NCBI RefSeq assembly: GCF_963678975.1
Contig: NC_089274.1
Location: forward strand, 6,498,001-6,562,000
Length of the DNA: 64,000 nucleotides
Direction of reading: 5' to 3'
Source: Dysidea avara
Taxonomy: Eukaryota; Porifera; Demospongiae; Dictyoceratida; Dysideidae
Position numbers and translations under genes: made by a program. The notes under the pieces were generated by a model that worked only from the letters and a program-made list of their open reading frames with translations, had not been told where the DNA came from and made no database searches. Each line of letters begins with the position of its first letter. Position 1 is the stretch's first letter. Positions 35,319 through 48,258 of this stretch are shown in pieces.

Positions 35319-35602
35319 TAGTCTGGCGCCGCCCGCCCCTTCGCAAAAAGTAAGGGTCTGGTGAAATACAGATACTAAATCATTTCTAGCGCCCAGATTC
35401 GGAGCTAGCCAATTAGTGCATGCCAATGACGTTCATACAGAAATCGCCTTGGCAACACAATGCTTTTGTTCGAATTGAAGTGCAATCATCTGACGTAACA
35501 AGCATTACGTGCGCTGTCTAATTGAATTCCTTTTGAAATGATTAGGTATTTGTATTTCTCCAGACCCTTACTTTATGCGAAGGGGCGGGCGGCGCCAGAC
35601 TA
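35319..35602. mobile_element. Mutator-like MITE, 284 bp, exact 9 bp duplication
   Basis: The tips TAGTCTGGCGCCGCCCGCCC and inverse extend through CCTTCGCA to GTAAGGGTCTGG. ACAAAGAAG is duplicated perfectly (35310-35318 and 35603-35611). The interrupted sequence is intact in the other foldback arm near 34280. The tip TAGTCT and CAGACCC core relate it to the MITE at 32951-33796. Confidence 0.93.
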
Positions 35603-35926
35603 ACAAAGAAGCCGAGAAAGCTGATACTTGGTGTAAAAAGTCCCACAGCCAACTATCTAAAGACGTACAAGTTGTTTGAAAATCCCTGTTGTAGCTCGAG
35701 TAATCGCGTCCGATTTTGAGCCCGTCCGATATATAGGTGAGTTACTCTACCTCCCTAAATTTTAAGAAGAAAAATTAAGTATAAACTAGCTAAACTTATA
35801 TACCACTGATGTAAATGATTTTTGTTGGGTTTTTAAACAATATAAAATACAATTCTCTTTGTCTGCTTCAAATCCGTTAAAATACCACGACTGTTTATAT
35901 GACTGTTCTTTATTTATTTTTTATTA

Positions 35927-36356
35927 GGCCCCTATTTGGTGATTATTAGTTTCTCATCCAGTCTTTCTGAATATTATGATGTGGGCGGGAGGGCATTACC
36001 ATTAAGCCATTATAATATCAATTCACTGATGTACATACCTTGACCAAATTTTCGTTCTTCCTCCCACAAATTAACATTGGTATTTATTTGCAATCATGCT
36101 CTAGCAACTTCATCATAGCAGAATTTCACATGACTGTTGAAAAAACAGTCGAAAATAGAATCCAAACAACAGTTCTCCTGGCGATGTATCAGTGCACTGT
36201 AGCGTTAATTTTAAAATGCCATCATGTGACAAATTATGACAGCTTGGTATCACATGTTCTTCTGAGGATGCACAGAGTAAATAATGGCTTACCATGTGGT
36301 AGCCTAAGAAGGATGCGGGTGGTGGATGAGAAACTAATAATCACCAAATAGGGGCC
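35927..36356. mobile_element. PIF/Harbinger-type (Tourist-like) MITE, 430 bp
   Basis: Terminal inverted repeats of about 34 bp start GGCCCCTATTTGGTGATTAT. TTA flanks both sides (35924-35926, 36357-36359). A 3 bp TTA duplication and GG-starting tips are the hallmark of PIF/Harbinger. No transposase. Confidence 0.88.
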
Positions 36357-36359
36357 TTA

Positions 36360-38759
36360 TTGCTTTACAACACCAGATGCCATAAAGATTATAGAATTAA
36401 AATTGTTCTAATAGAGTAGCTAATTGACCTTGCATACAAACAACCCTGCCATTTTTGGTAGGACCCAAGTTGTGCTATGCCTAGCTCTAGTAGCTTCATC
36501 ATTGGTGTCTCAGTCAAATGTTGATAAGAATACTAGTGAAATTTTACCTGGATTATACCACTATGTAGCTAACCATGTATAGCTATCAATCGATAAGCAC
36601 GTGATTCATTTCTGGTTGGAAACTAATAACATTAGGTGGTCATAACATAATTGTTAAGCTTAAATATAATTTGCTGGAGAAACTAAAACTTGGAGTTAAT
36701 GCAGCCACGCCTCCTGTTTAAGTTTCAGACGCGCTAGGAAGAAATTTCATACCGCTTAGTTTGATGGAAGGAAAGCTCAGATCAATATGAAATTTGCGCT
36801 GTGCATGAAGTGATAACCAAACTATATTGCTGTATAGTGAAGGTTTGTGGGCTTTCCTTTTGTTGATTACTGGGTTGTTCCCAATCCAAAAAGATGTGAT
36901 TTTTGGCCAATTTTCGGCAAAGAGTAGCTCCGTACCAAATCCACAGGAGCAAATCAATTTATTTCTACTGTGGGTTATAATCAGGTATAGACCTGGACTA
37001 TATATGCCAAGTATGGGAAGGAACCCATGCTTCATCCGGAGAGTGCACAATTTTTCATGATTTCCAGCACAAATCAATTGCAATTTCCGTCGTATGGAGA
37101 AAGATAAATAAGGTTTATTGGTACATACAAAAATACTTTGATGTGCCCTACAGGTTGAAATAGTATAGGGGAGTAATTTTGTGATTATTGATTTTTTTCA
37201 TTGCGGACCCTACCTATGGCATAGGGTATAGTTCTAGTAAGGCCATCACAAATTAATTTTATATTTCTCGGATGCAGTGGGTCAACAATTTCACTTTTCT
37301 GAAAAAAAATCATGTGATCAGCTCACGTGAACTCGCATGAAACTGACATCATGGCTTCACGAATGGATGAGTGTTGTTTTGAAACCAAGGTGTAGTCATC
37401 GTTAAAAACAGAACAATAGTGTAGTGCTCCTGTGAAGAGACATTTGGGTCGCTGGTTAGAAAAGTCGCTCCGGAATTTTAAGAAGAAAGATGAGTCTGGT
37501 AATGAGAATATAGCTTACAGTGGGTGGCTACTTGGCTTTAGTAATTCGACATGCTAAACATACATGTTAATAAAGTTTAAACATATAAATCGATATTAAT
37601 GTATAGTGAGAAGGGATGTATCAGTGGTATGTATAAAGTCTGTCTCTTCAGCTTTGTAGTCACGGCAGGTTTTGCAGATATAGTGTGGCACTCCATATGT
37701 ACATATTCTGGTTGAGCCTACAGCACAAACATGGCATATATACATGCAAAAGGTAAAAAAACAAAACATGTATTTTAAGATGTACATTGATTATATAATT
37801 TATTGCAGCTATGTAGCTATGTTCTGCTGGGAGTCAGTACACAGTATTGTTATAAATCTACGTATGTATTTTAATATGCATGTGCCATTCTCTTTTTTTT
37901 TTCAACCTGCCAGTTCACCTGTGAGGGTAAAATAATCCAAGAAACATAAGATTTATTTGGTATGGCCTAAACTGTGAAGTTTAGCATTGGATTTATCGTC
38001 AGAAATAGTAATTCACTAGTGTAGAAATCGTTTCATGTGATGAGCTTCATTGAGCTCCAGCGATAAATGGAGGTTAATAGTTTAACCATGGTTAGCACAA
38101 AAAGAATCATGCCATAGATCGTATATTGATTACGCACATCTCCAGCTAATCACACACGTGATGCAGAAGGCGCCATTTGTTGGCTTGTGTGATCGAACTT
38201 ATTTATTTATTTATTTTAACTTCAACTTGTTGTGCGTAAAAGTGCAAGATGGAGAACAATGACATTTCATTTCTACCTCAAACGGAACAATATCCTGATG
38301 ACTAGTAGGTGATCAACTTCTACTGTTACCCCGCAAACCAGTTATAAACCATCAGATTGTGACCATGAAGATCTTCAAGCAAGTTTCCGGCACTAGGTCA
38401 ATAGTGCTCTAGCCGTGGTGGCACACACAGATCAACACAACTGATTCTATCGGTAGATCCTCCAGTATCGTCTCGCCGGGTGAGTTATCACCTACCGCTG
38501 GAAGTCCCCACAAACCAGTCACCGATTACCCATTCTCCTCCCTTCACACAAGAAGGGAGTGAAATATAGTAAATCCTGGAGGTAGGCGTAAAGGGTACCT
38601 GGTCTTTTAGGGTAAGGTTGCTGGAATTTTCTTTTAAAAGGAATTTATGGATTAGTTGACCACAAATTAAACTGGTTGGGATTCCACATTTTTAAGTTTA
38701 GCCCCTAGGAGGGAGGGAAAAAAGGGGGGGGGGGGGATGATAGCTAGGCCTGGTTCAGT
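36360..38759. other. Unassigned sequence
   Basis: No domain was recognised. The stretch 36700-37090 has somewhat more open frames on both strands but nothing known. A poly-G run lies at 38724-38738, next to the satellite. Confidence 0.4.
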
Positions 38760-41640
38760 TGGGGACAGGTGGATTGGTAGCTACATCAGTAGTACTCAAC
38801 ATGAGCTACATTGGTAGCACTCAAACATCAGCTATGTCGGTAGCACTCAAACATCAACTACATCGGTAGCAATCAAACATCAGCTACGTCAGTAGCACTC
38901 AAATATCAGCTACGTTGGTAGCACTCAAACATCAACTACTTTGGTAGCACTCAAACATCAGCTACTTCAGTAGCACTTGCCCATGAGCTACGTCGGTAGC
39001 ACTCGCACATGAGCTACATCAGTAGCACTCACACATGAGCTATGTCAATAGTACTTAAACATGAGCTATGTCAGTAGTACTCAAACCTGAGTTACATCGG
39101 TAGCACTCGATATGTCATTAACACCCAGACATGAGCTGTCAGTAGCACTCAGACATGAGCTACATCAGCAATAGCCAGACATGAACTGCGTTAGTAGCAC
39201 TCAAATGAGGTAAGCTGGTACTCAAACATGAGCTACATCTCACAATGTGAGCCATGTTGATAGTACTCACACATGAGCTACGCCTGTAGCACTCAAACAT
39301 GAGCTACGTTGGTAGCACTCAGTCAAGCACTAGCTATGCCACAAATATGAACTATGTCAGTAGCACTCAAACATGAACTACGTCGGTAGCACCCAACCTG
39401 AGTTACATCGGTAGCACTCAATATGTCGGTAACACCCAGACATGAGCTACTATAGCACCCAGAAATGAGTTATGTTGGTAGCGCTCCAATGAGATAAGTT
39501 GGTACTCAAACATGAGCTACATCTCACAGTATGAGCTATGTTGGTAGTGCTTAAACATGAGCCACGTCTGTAGCACTCAAACTGAACTACAATACATCGG
39601 TAGCACTCAGACATGAGCTACGTTGGTAGTACCCAGACATGAGCTACATTGGTAGCACCCATACATGAACTACATCGGTAGTATTCAAATGTGGTAAGTT
39701 AAAAGCATTCACACTCGAGCTATGTCTGTAGCACTCAAACATGAGTTACACCAATAGAAAAATATATTGGTAGCACTCAGACATGAACTACATCAGTAAC
39801 ACTCAAACATGAGCTACGTCAGCAATACTCAAACCTGAGTTACATCGGTAGCACTCAATATGTCGGTAACACCCAGACATGAGCTGTCAGTAGCACTCAG
39901 ACATGAGCTACATCAGTAGTAGCCAGACATGAGCTATGTTGGTAGCACTCAAATGAGGTAAGTTGGTACTCAAACATAAGCTACATCTTACAATGTGAGC
40001 CATGTTGGTAGCACTCACACATGAGCTACATCGATCGGTAGCACTCAAACATGAGCTACATTGGTAGCACTCACACATGAGCTACGCCGGCAGTACTCAA
40101 ACATGAGCTAAGCCGCTAGCACTCAAACGTGAGCTAACACTCAAACATGAGCTACATTGGTAGTACCCAAATTACCAAATCTGAGTTACATCCGTAGCAC
40201 TCAATATGTCAGTAACACCCAGACATGAACTGTCAGTAGCACTCAGACATCACTAGTAGCCAGACATGAGCTACTATAGCACCCATAAATGAGCTATGTT
40301 GGTAGCTCCCAAACGAGGTAAGTTGGTACTCAAACATGAGCTACATCTCACAATATGAGTCGGTAGCACTTAAACATGAGCTACAGTATGTCAGTAGCAC
40401 TCAAATTGAACTACTATATGTCGGTAGCACTCAGACATGAGCTACATTGGTAGTACCCAGGCATGAGCTACATCAGTAGCACCCATACATGAGCTACATC
40501 GGTAGCACTCAAATTTAACATGGTAAGTTAAAAGCTTTCACACATGCGCTATGTTGGTAGCACTCAAACATGAGTTACAACAGTAGAACTCAAACATAAA
40601 TATATTGGTAGCACTCAAACATGAACAACATCAGCAGCACTCAAACATGAGCTACATTGCAAGCACTCAAAAGTTAACTACATTGGTAGCACTCAAATAT
40701 GAGCTACATCAGTAGTACTCAAAAGAGGTTAGTTGTTAGCATTCAAACATCAAACATATGAGCTACAAACATCAGTAGCACTCAATATCAGGCATGAGCT
40801 ATGTTGATAGCACACAAACACGAGCAATCAGCAGCATTCAAACATGAGCTATATCAGTAGCACTCAGACATGAGCTACATCGGTAGCACTCAAAAAAGGT
40901 AAGTTGGTAACATGAGCTGCACTCAGACATGAGCTATGTTGGTAGCACTTAAACATGAGCTACATCAGTAGCACTCAAACATGAGCTACGTCAGTAGCAT
41001 ACAAACATGAGCTACGAACATCAGTAGCACTCAATTTCAGACATTGGTAGCACTCAAACATGAACTATATCAGTAGCACTCAGACATGAGCTATGTTGGT
41101 TACACTCAAACATGATCTACGTCGGTATAGCACTCAATCACAGGCTATGTCAGTAGCACTCAAACATGAGCTATACCATTAGCATTATTCAGACATGATC
41201 ATGAGTCGGGTTGGTAGCTCTCAAACATGCTTGACGTCAGTACATGAGCTACATCACTAATACCCAAACATAAACTAGGTGGATAGCACTCAGACCTGAG
41301 CTATATTGGTATACCCAGACAGGAGCTAAGTCAATAGTACCCAGACATTAGCTATGTATGTCTGTAGCACTCAAATGAGGTAAGTTAGTAGCACTCAAAC
41401 ATGGGCTACATTGGTAGCTCTCAAACATGAACGATGCACAAACATAATCATGAGTTATGGTCGGTAACACTTATAACACAAGTTATGTCAGTAACACACG
41501 AACATGAGCTACATCAGTAGCACTGGTAATAGGAGTTATGTCAATAGCCCACAAACATGAGCTACATCAGTAGCACTTGTAATATGAATAGCACCTGACT
41601 GCATCAACCACAAAAAAATGTGACATGCAAGTTGGTGGCT
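38760..41640. repeat. 26 bp satellite (ATGAGCTACATCGGTAGCACTCAAAC type)
   Basis: About 2.9 kb made of roughly one hundred units of the type GAGCTACATCGGTAGCACTC plus a 6 bp link. Units vary at the YGTYRG part and at CAAAC versus CAGAC. Longer blocks recur: a diagnostic GTTACATCGGTAGCACTCAA followed by TATGTCGGTAACACCCAGAC appears at 39091, 39402, 39839 and 40185, spaced 311-437 bp, together with the truncated units GTAAGTTGGTACTC and ACATCTCACAATGTGAG. The array is therefore built from multi-unit duplications of unequal length. It is not coding. Confidence 0.9.
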
Positions 41641-43440
41641 CATAGTCACACATCAGCAATGTCGATCGGCAGCACCTGCTGCACTAAATAGGACAACTAT
41701 ACATTGTAGCCACACATCAACTATACGTGTGTCTGACTACATCAATAATTAGTGTAGTAAATACGTGACAGCTACTCTGGTAACTCAATACAATCACACT
41801 TCAGCAATGCAGTAGTAAACGTGACACTGCTGGTAGTGCTCTTCAGTCATATTTGCTAAGACATTAGTATCTGGATGTATCAATTCTAGTAAAATTAATG
41901 TGATAGCTATGTTGGTATCACAGTACAGTCACACTGACTATCAGTCACACTGAACGTGACCTCTTGTCATCACACATTTACATGACAGCTATATTGCATG
42001 CATCAGCTGTAGTTGAGGTGATTGCTATGTCAACAACACTGTACAGTTATTATATTGTTAGCTTCTGACTACATCAGTAGTAAAAAAAGAAAAAAATGGG
42101 ACAGCCATAGTACTGCTATACATTATTACCATGCATTGTAGCTACAGCCACACATTGGCTACATTGTTAGCACAAGAACATGTCACAGCGGAGGTGGCAG
42201 AAACATCAGCAGTACAGCCACACATCAGCTATATCATCACCTGACTGCATCATGATCAGCTACAGTGGACAGGACAGCTACACCAGTAGCACTGTACAGT
42301 CTATACTGTTAGCATCAGACTATATTAATTACAATGGAGGTAGCAGAAACATCACCAGCACAGCCACACATCATCACCTGACTGCATCAACTTCAGTGGA
42401 CATGACAGCTACACCAGTAGCACTGCGCAGTCACATACCAGGTATATTGTTACATCTGAATGCATCAATTGTAGTAGATGTGACACCTGGCTATGCCATG
42501 ATCCTACACCCACACATCAGATATATTGCTAACACTTGATGGAATCATGTGCAGCGGAAGTATCAGGAATTTCAACAGCACAGTTACATACTGAAAACAC
42601 CTGACGCATTAGTTGCAGATGTAACAGCCGTACCAGCATAGGACTATTTGATACTCCTGACCATCTCATGATTGCAGCTACACATCAGTTGTATTATTAG
42701 TACCTGCACCATTGACAGATCTTACAGACAGTAACAGCACAGGACAGTCATGAGCTTTAGCACCTGACTGCATCACTATCACTCAGTATCAGTCACAGTG
42801 GGTGAGACAACTATGTCAGTAGTGCAGTACAGTTGCACATTACAGGGCCATAGCAATCACATAAGGTTGGCTTTGGTCTCTGCAAACATTTAACATACTT
42901 AACATGTCCAGCCATGTGCTCTAAAGACTCCTCTTCACCCACACTAATCATAAAGGCCTAGTGTCTGCATCAGCTATATCAGTAGCACCTGACAGCAACA
43001 TTTGCAGTAGATTTGACAGCTATACAGTGGTAGCACAGTTCATTACAGATGCGTATCAGCTATACATGATAACATTGATGGCAGTAGACATAACAGCTAC
43101 TCAATTGATTATACAGTGGAATATCAGTTATTGCACTTAACTGAATGATGGGACAGCTACATTTATAGCATTGTACAGTTACACATCAGCTAATAACTAC
43201 CACTACTATAAATGGCAGGACTTGCAGCAGCTGCAGCCACAGTTTAAGCACACTTCAGCTACACTGAGAGCATATGACTGCACCTGCTAAGCGACCAGCA
43301 CAGGGGAGTCAGACATCAACTTATCATTAGCACCTGACTACATTATTCGCTGTAGCTAGATGTGGCAGCAATGTTCAGTAGCACATGTACAGTACACACA
43401 TATCAGCTAAATCGATAACTGATAATTAAGATGACCAACT
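41641..43440. repeat. Diverged continuation of the 26 bp satellite
   Basis: CACATCAGCTATATCNNTAGCACCTGACT-like words continue with lower regularity and larger gaps, e.g. 42200-42440 and 42960-43220. The frame at 42180-42539 lies inside these repeats and is not regarded as a gene. Confidence 0.6.
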
Positions 43441-44188
43441 ACTACTACAGCTCACTTGCTGGGAACACCTTGACTAGAACTGCTAGCAATCAAGAGAAAA
43501 AAACATACTGGCATATTCTATATCCAGCTAGCCAGGATATAACAGATAAGCAGCACGCTACAACAGCTATGGTGACTACCGAACAAAGCAATCAAGTGAG
43601 TTTAGATCTGGTATCACTACTTCAGGCAACAAGACAAAGTCATACTAAGCTATTTGATCATTAAAGCATGCCAGCTGTATCACGCACTGGTTTACTGAAA
43701 TCACACCAGGCATGTTTTAACACAGATGCCTACACTATGAATAGAGATGTGAGATTACTCTAAGCAGTATCAGATTAGTGACACATAAACACATCATACT
43801 GGGCCGTGCCTCAACTATCTGGATATGGGGAACTCATCAATTATGACTGTGTCAAGAGTGCACAAGTAGATGAGCCAATATTACTCACTATGACTGCACT
43901 GTGAGCTGGGGACATAGTGCAGCTGCACATCAGCTAGGTCATCACATGACTACAATGTTATAATCCAACAGGCCACTTGCATACACATGTATATTATAGA
44001 TTAACAAGTTATATAGTAGCTACGGCTATCGATACTGCCAACTTTACAACATGCTGGTGACACACATCTATAGTAGTCTTAGCATAAGTCATAAGTCAAA
44101 GCTATGACCATAAAATTTCAATCAAACAAAGGCTACGGTACTACCGTAGTGTCACACAGCTAAGACCACATGCTGGCTAGTATGCTGG
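43441..44188. other. Unassigned sequence
   Basis: Nothing recognised apart from fading satellite words (e.g. ACATCAGCTAGGTCATCACATG near 43927). Confidence 0.4.
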
Positions 44189-44594
44189 CCAGTATCAACA
44201 ACCATTAGCTATTGGCAACTCCTAACTGCGTTGCTGGTATGGTTTACATGGAGGTGGCCAGGTAGCCATGAATAGGCAGATCCATGTGCTAATGCTTAAC
44301 AGTGCCTATCAAAGGCAACAAGACCTCATCTGGGCGACAGGAAAACCAAGTTCAAACAAGATGATCATCTTGGTAAGGTTTTATGTTCCTTTCTATGCCA
44401 GCCAGTATCAACAACCATTAGCTATTTGCAACACCTAACTGCGCTGCTGGCATGGTTTACATGGAGGTGGCCAGGTAGCCATGAATAGGTAGATCCATGT
44501 GCTAATGCTTAACAGTGCCTATCAAAGGCGACAAGACCTCATCTGAGCAACAGGAAAACCAAGCTCAAACAAGATGATCATCTTGGTAAGGTTT
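44189..44594. repeat. 213 bp tandem duplication
   Basis: 44189-44381 and 44402-44594 are direct copies (CCAGTATCAACAACCATTAG through GATCATCTTGGTAAGGTTT) with about ten mismatches by eye and the same length. A 20 bp spacer separates them. Confidence 0.9.
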
Positions 44595-44789
44595 AAATTA
44601 CTCCAACTAGCCATTTAGAACTCATGCTACCTCATTATGGGCTTTCTTTGGACTATGGACTCTCGCCCAGATAGGCTCAGGTTAGCTGCAGGGGCCAAAA
44701 ATCCTAGATCGAGCCATACAGATTACAAAAAAGGCTTGAAAATGCAATAGCAGCCATGCGCCTGTCACCGGCCTGTGCTGAGAGGGATC

Positions 44790-45342
44790 ATGTGCACTGG
44801 ATTTAGCTTACACCAGTATAGTGAGACCACTGTTGGAGTATGGATCAGCAGTATGGGATCCTTACTTGCAGAAGGCGATACAAAGTATAGAAATGGTACA
44901 ACTACATGCTGCACATTGGGTCAAGTCAGACTACCGATATAATAGCAGTGTTACATCTATGTTAGCAGATCTACAATGGCCATCACTTCAACACCAATGA
45001 TGTGTGACTAGATTAAACTTTTCTACAACGTTGTTTACTCCTGATCAGTCTTAACAGTCCCAAATTACTTCACTAACACCACATATCCCACCCGCCACCA
45101 CCACCCCTTCCATTTTGAGATTCTGTTTGCTAGAACAGATCATTATGAATTCAGCTATTACCCCAAATCTATCTGCGACTGGAACAATTTACCCACTGAC
45201 ACTATTGAATCCCAATCTCTACAAGTATTTTTAGATAAATTATAACTGACTCTATCTATGTGATATGTAATGTTTCCTTACCTGAACATATCAGTTTATA
45301 ACTGTGTTTTCAGTAATCATAATCATAATCATAATCACGAAA
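44790..45342 (+). pseudogene. LINE E, C-terminal RT region with (CATAAT)n tail
   Basis: Reading across frames gives LAYTSIVRPLLEYGSAVWDP, then HAAHWVKSDYRYNSSVTSML, then FARTDHYEFSYYPKSICDWN and NLPTDTIESQSLQVFLDKL, the usual order in the thumb and C-terminal part of a LINE reverse transcriptase. At least two shifts and a stop near 45000 break it. The 3' end is the hexamer repeat ATAATC at 45314-45340. Confidence 0.82.
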
Positions 45343-47179
45343 TGAAACAACCTGACCACTTGCCAAAAAAAATATAATGTTGATACCACCAACATCTACC
45401 CAGTAAATGTAATTCGATGAATATTTGATACTACCAACAACCACAATATGTGATTCCGGGGGGTAGCCAATGCCCTCACAAAAACCCAACATGGTGTACG
45501 AGAGTCCCAATATTTAAGTATTTCAAAAATATTTCTTTATTTACATATATTTGTAAATACAATATAATTCTATTATCAATTTTACGGTGATGTTTTCACC
45601 TCGAGTTTTTGCAAAGGAACACCTGAGAGAGTAGCTGGGAACTTCAGAAGAGACATACGTGTACTTGCGCTGTCAATTTGAAACGTTGTATAGAGTGACG
45701 ACCGTAATTGAACTCAGGAACGGGCGAAAATGAGAATAACCTACTTTGTTCATGAATCAGGATTTAGGGTTTCTAAATATTTAATAGATTTATAATTGGA
45801 TTTCTCAGATAGTGTACGAGAGTCCCAAGATGTTGGCTACCCCTCACATGATTCGATAAATATGTGCTAAAAATCATATGCATTATAACATTGTGTCCTT
45901 CCCCCCTTCCCCCTGGTGTGACAATTGTGACATCTTAGATATCCAATGAGTAGCTGTAGCTACGGTCGTTTCTGTAAGTTGTCGATGCAAGTCCTTTAAT
46001 TAAACTAGAAGATTTGGTAGTATATTTCTTTTATAGGTGGCAGTCCAACCTGAATCCAGTCAAGCCTGAAGAACAGCCACTTATTACATTACTGATCTAT
46101 CGATCCAGAATGACAAAACAGAAAAAGTGGCTCAGCCAATTCACACCAGTCAAGCAGGCCAAAACGGGACTTTCCCAGGGACTTTGTAACACTTTATTAG
46201 GTGACGTCTAAAATAATCATGAAACAAGAGAGTGGAAATGATGTACAGTAGTAAATAATTGTAGTGAAGTTTTTTTTTGTATAGCTGCAGGTTTTACCAT
46301 GGTAAACTTAGGGGTTGGGTATATGTATCATATGCATAATCTCATTTTAATTCTTTCAAGCTCCAGCAATGACTGAGTGGTTGCGTGAAGTAGGGAAGGT
46401 TTATATACAACCACAATTACAAGCACACTGTGTTGAAAATTTTTCATGACATAGTGTGATCAACTGCTGACAAACTACAACTCAGCATGGTGGTGAACAT
46501 ACAGAGTACCATTATCATGCTAACAGCTCTTTCAGTTATCCATTAATTTCATGGAGTGTTTTTCTACAGCTTATCTGTTTTTACATTGGGTTACAGATAC
46601 TTGTAGTTTCTTAGACGCACCTTTTTTTTCAGCAAAGGTGTTTTGGGGGGATATATTCTACAATGGAAAGCACTGGATAACCCAGAATACATAACATCTA
46701 GGGGTTCCAAAGCATTAAGCATAATACACATATGTTAAATTTCATATTATAATGAGCAGAATCTCTGATTATCCATTCTAAGTTAATTGTGATAAAAAAT
46801 TACCTGTTTAAACCATTGAACAGACCAATCATTGTATAAGTTGATAGCAATAATTGTATAGGCTTAGCACAACTATTATTACTAAAGCTATACAAATTCA
46901 GTGTTTGAGCTAGCAAATATCATGCCAATTGTGGATAACAATATCTGGTCTAAAGGATGTCCAACTAAAATGGTATCATGGCATATGCCAGAGTGCAAGA
47001 GACACAGTTTTGTTCCAATGCACACTGCATGCTAGCTATTTATTACCTTAGGCTATTCAAAGGTGAAGCAAACTTGACTGTTCTATTAGAGTTAACAGTA
47101 TTTTATACAATTAATCAATGGAATCTATGGCTACTCGCTATTTGAAGAAATGATTACAACTTCCACAAAGCTCTACCCA
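45343..47179. other. Unassigned; short LINE-like scrap and a 17 bp direct repeat
   Basis: GTGTACGAGAGTCCCAA occurs at about 45495 and 45814 and could bound a small insertion. GGGGTAGCCAA and TTGGCTACCCC face each other around it. At 46037-46072 the sequence matches the RT stretch at 18480 (WQxNLNPVK), so a shard of a LINE C relative may lie there. No gene otherwise. Confidence 0.4.
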
Positions 47180-48258
47180 TGTTATACTTTATTATCCAGG
47201 AATCTGCTGTCCCAGTGTGTCCTCTATATCCAGGGAAGCCAAACTTAATTTGCTGTCTTGTGTAAGTGCTTCATCAGACCCTCAACTTTATGAACTAGGT
47301 GTACACCTGCACCTAGGACAAAGCTTTTTACAAGTCCAGAACAATGATTACTCTATCCTGATGACAGCTAAGAAATGACTTTCTGCATTACCATCTGCTA
47401 GATCACTTTATGTGAAAGCTAAGAATCAATTGTTAAATGACAATAAATCATCCTGTCATGACCACCTCCAGACCCTTTCAGTGCAGTCAAAATTTGAAGA
47501 ATCAGCTAAGCTGGAAACAGCCTGTAGAACTTGGAACCGATTGTTATCTGGTCTCCATCCAGGCCAGTTATCATTTATGTTAAGAGCCTCTTCTGGCACT
47601 CTTCCAAATGATGCTACTTTATGTCGCTGGAATATTCAGTGTGGGGAAAAATGTGCGCTATGTGACTCACCACGACCCACAACTGCTCATGTTCTGAGTG
47701 GCTGCCCTGTTGCTTTATCAAAACACAGATACACCTATTGACATGATTCAGTACTACATTTTTTGTGACCAGATTTATCGATATTTCGCTGACCTACCAT
47801 TTGTTAAAGTTTATGCAGATTTGCAAAACTTTCAGTCCTGTGAGTCTCCTCAAGCAACGATTCCAACTGCTCTCATGGTCACTGTTTATTGACCTGACAT
47901 CATTATCCACAACACTGATACCTCCACTGTGGCACTGCTTGAGTTGACATGCTCTTTGGATTCTGATCACCATCTATAGAGTCAGCTAGCAGAACAAAGT
48001 AGAACACCAACAGCTGTTGGCAGAGCTTGACTGTTTAGACTTCCCAAACTTTTACGAAACAATGAAAGTAAGTGTGCCAGGGCATTAGCAGTGTATCTCT
48101 GTTAAGAATGTACTGAACATGTTGCATGTTATCCATCCTTGCCAAAGGGCACGGTGCAACAAATACTTGATACTGCAGCAAAGAAATGTATATCAGCTTC
48201 ACAGAGGATATTTATGGCCTGGAAATTCAGTGAGTGGTTATCTCCAGACCTGAACTGA
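47180..48258 (+). pseudogene. LINE F: post-RT region with zinc-binding motif
   Basis: The reading frame, with several stops and shifts, gives CRTWNRLLSGLHPGQLSFML, then CALCDSPRPTTAHVLSGCP (a C-x2-C...H-x4-C metal-binding motif), RYTY, HDSVLHFL, then ADLPFVKVYADLQNFQSCES, PQATIPTALMVTVY, PDIIIHNTDTSTVALLELTC and a C-terminal block ending near 48258 (RIFMAWKFSEWL). This order is the C-terminal region found after the RT of several non-LTR retrotransposons. Stops after RYTY and VTVY show it is dead. It differs from LINEs A-E. Confidence 0.75.

Larger units (their letters stand above)
34211..35689. mobile_element. Foldback element next to the TRAF-like start, with nested insertions
   Basis: Arms 34211-34631 and 35109-35689 are inverted copies: GGCTGTGGGACTTT, CAAGTATCAGCTTTCTCGGC, CTGCTGCCACCAGACAAAG and GTGACGTCTCATT occur in both in opposite sense. 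The left arm is interrupted by a 113 bp retroposon (34350-34462), the right arm by a 284 bp MITE (35319-35602), and the centre holds a short AT-rich inverted repeat (34644-34757, TAAATTTAAGT tips) and a LINE tail. The element begins about 105 bp upstream of the start codon at 34106, so it must form at least part of that gene's promoter region. Confidence 0.85.

Noticed and set aside
36718..37083. 121-codon minus-strand frame
   Set aside because: No domain recognised, opposite-strand frame equally open, no splice context; left as unassigned.
42180..42539. 119-codon frame in the satellite flank
   Set aside because: It lies entirely in diverged 26 bp repeat units; composition follows the repeat.
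45310..45510. Minus-strand frame ending DYDYDYDY
   Set aside because: The repeat peptide is the translated (CATAAT)n tail of LINE E.
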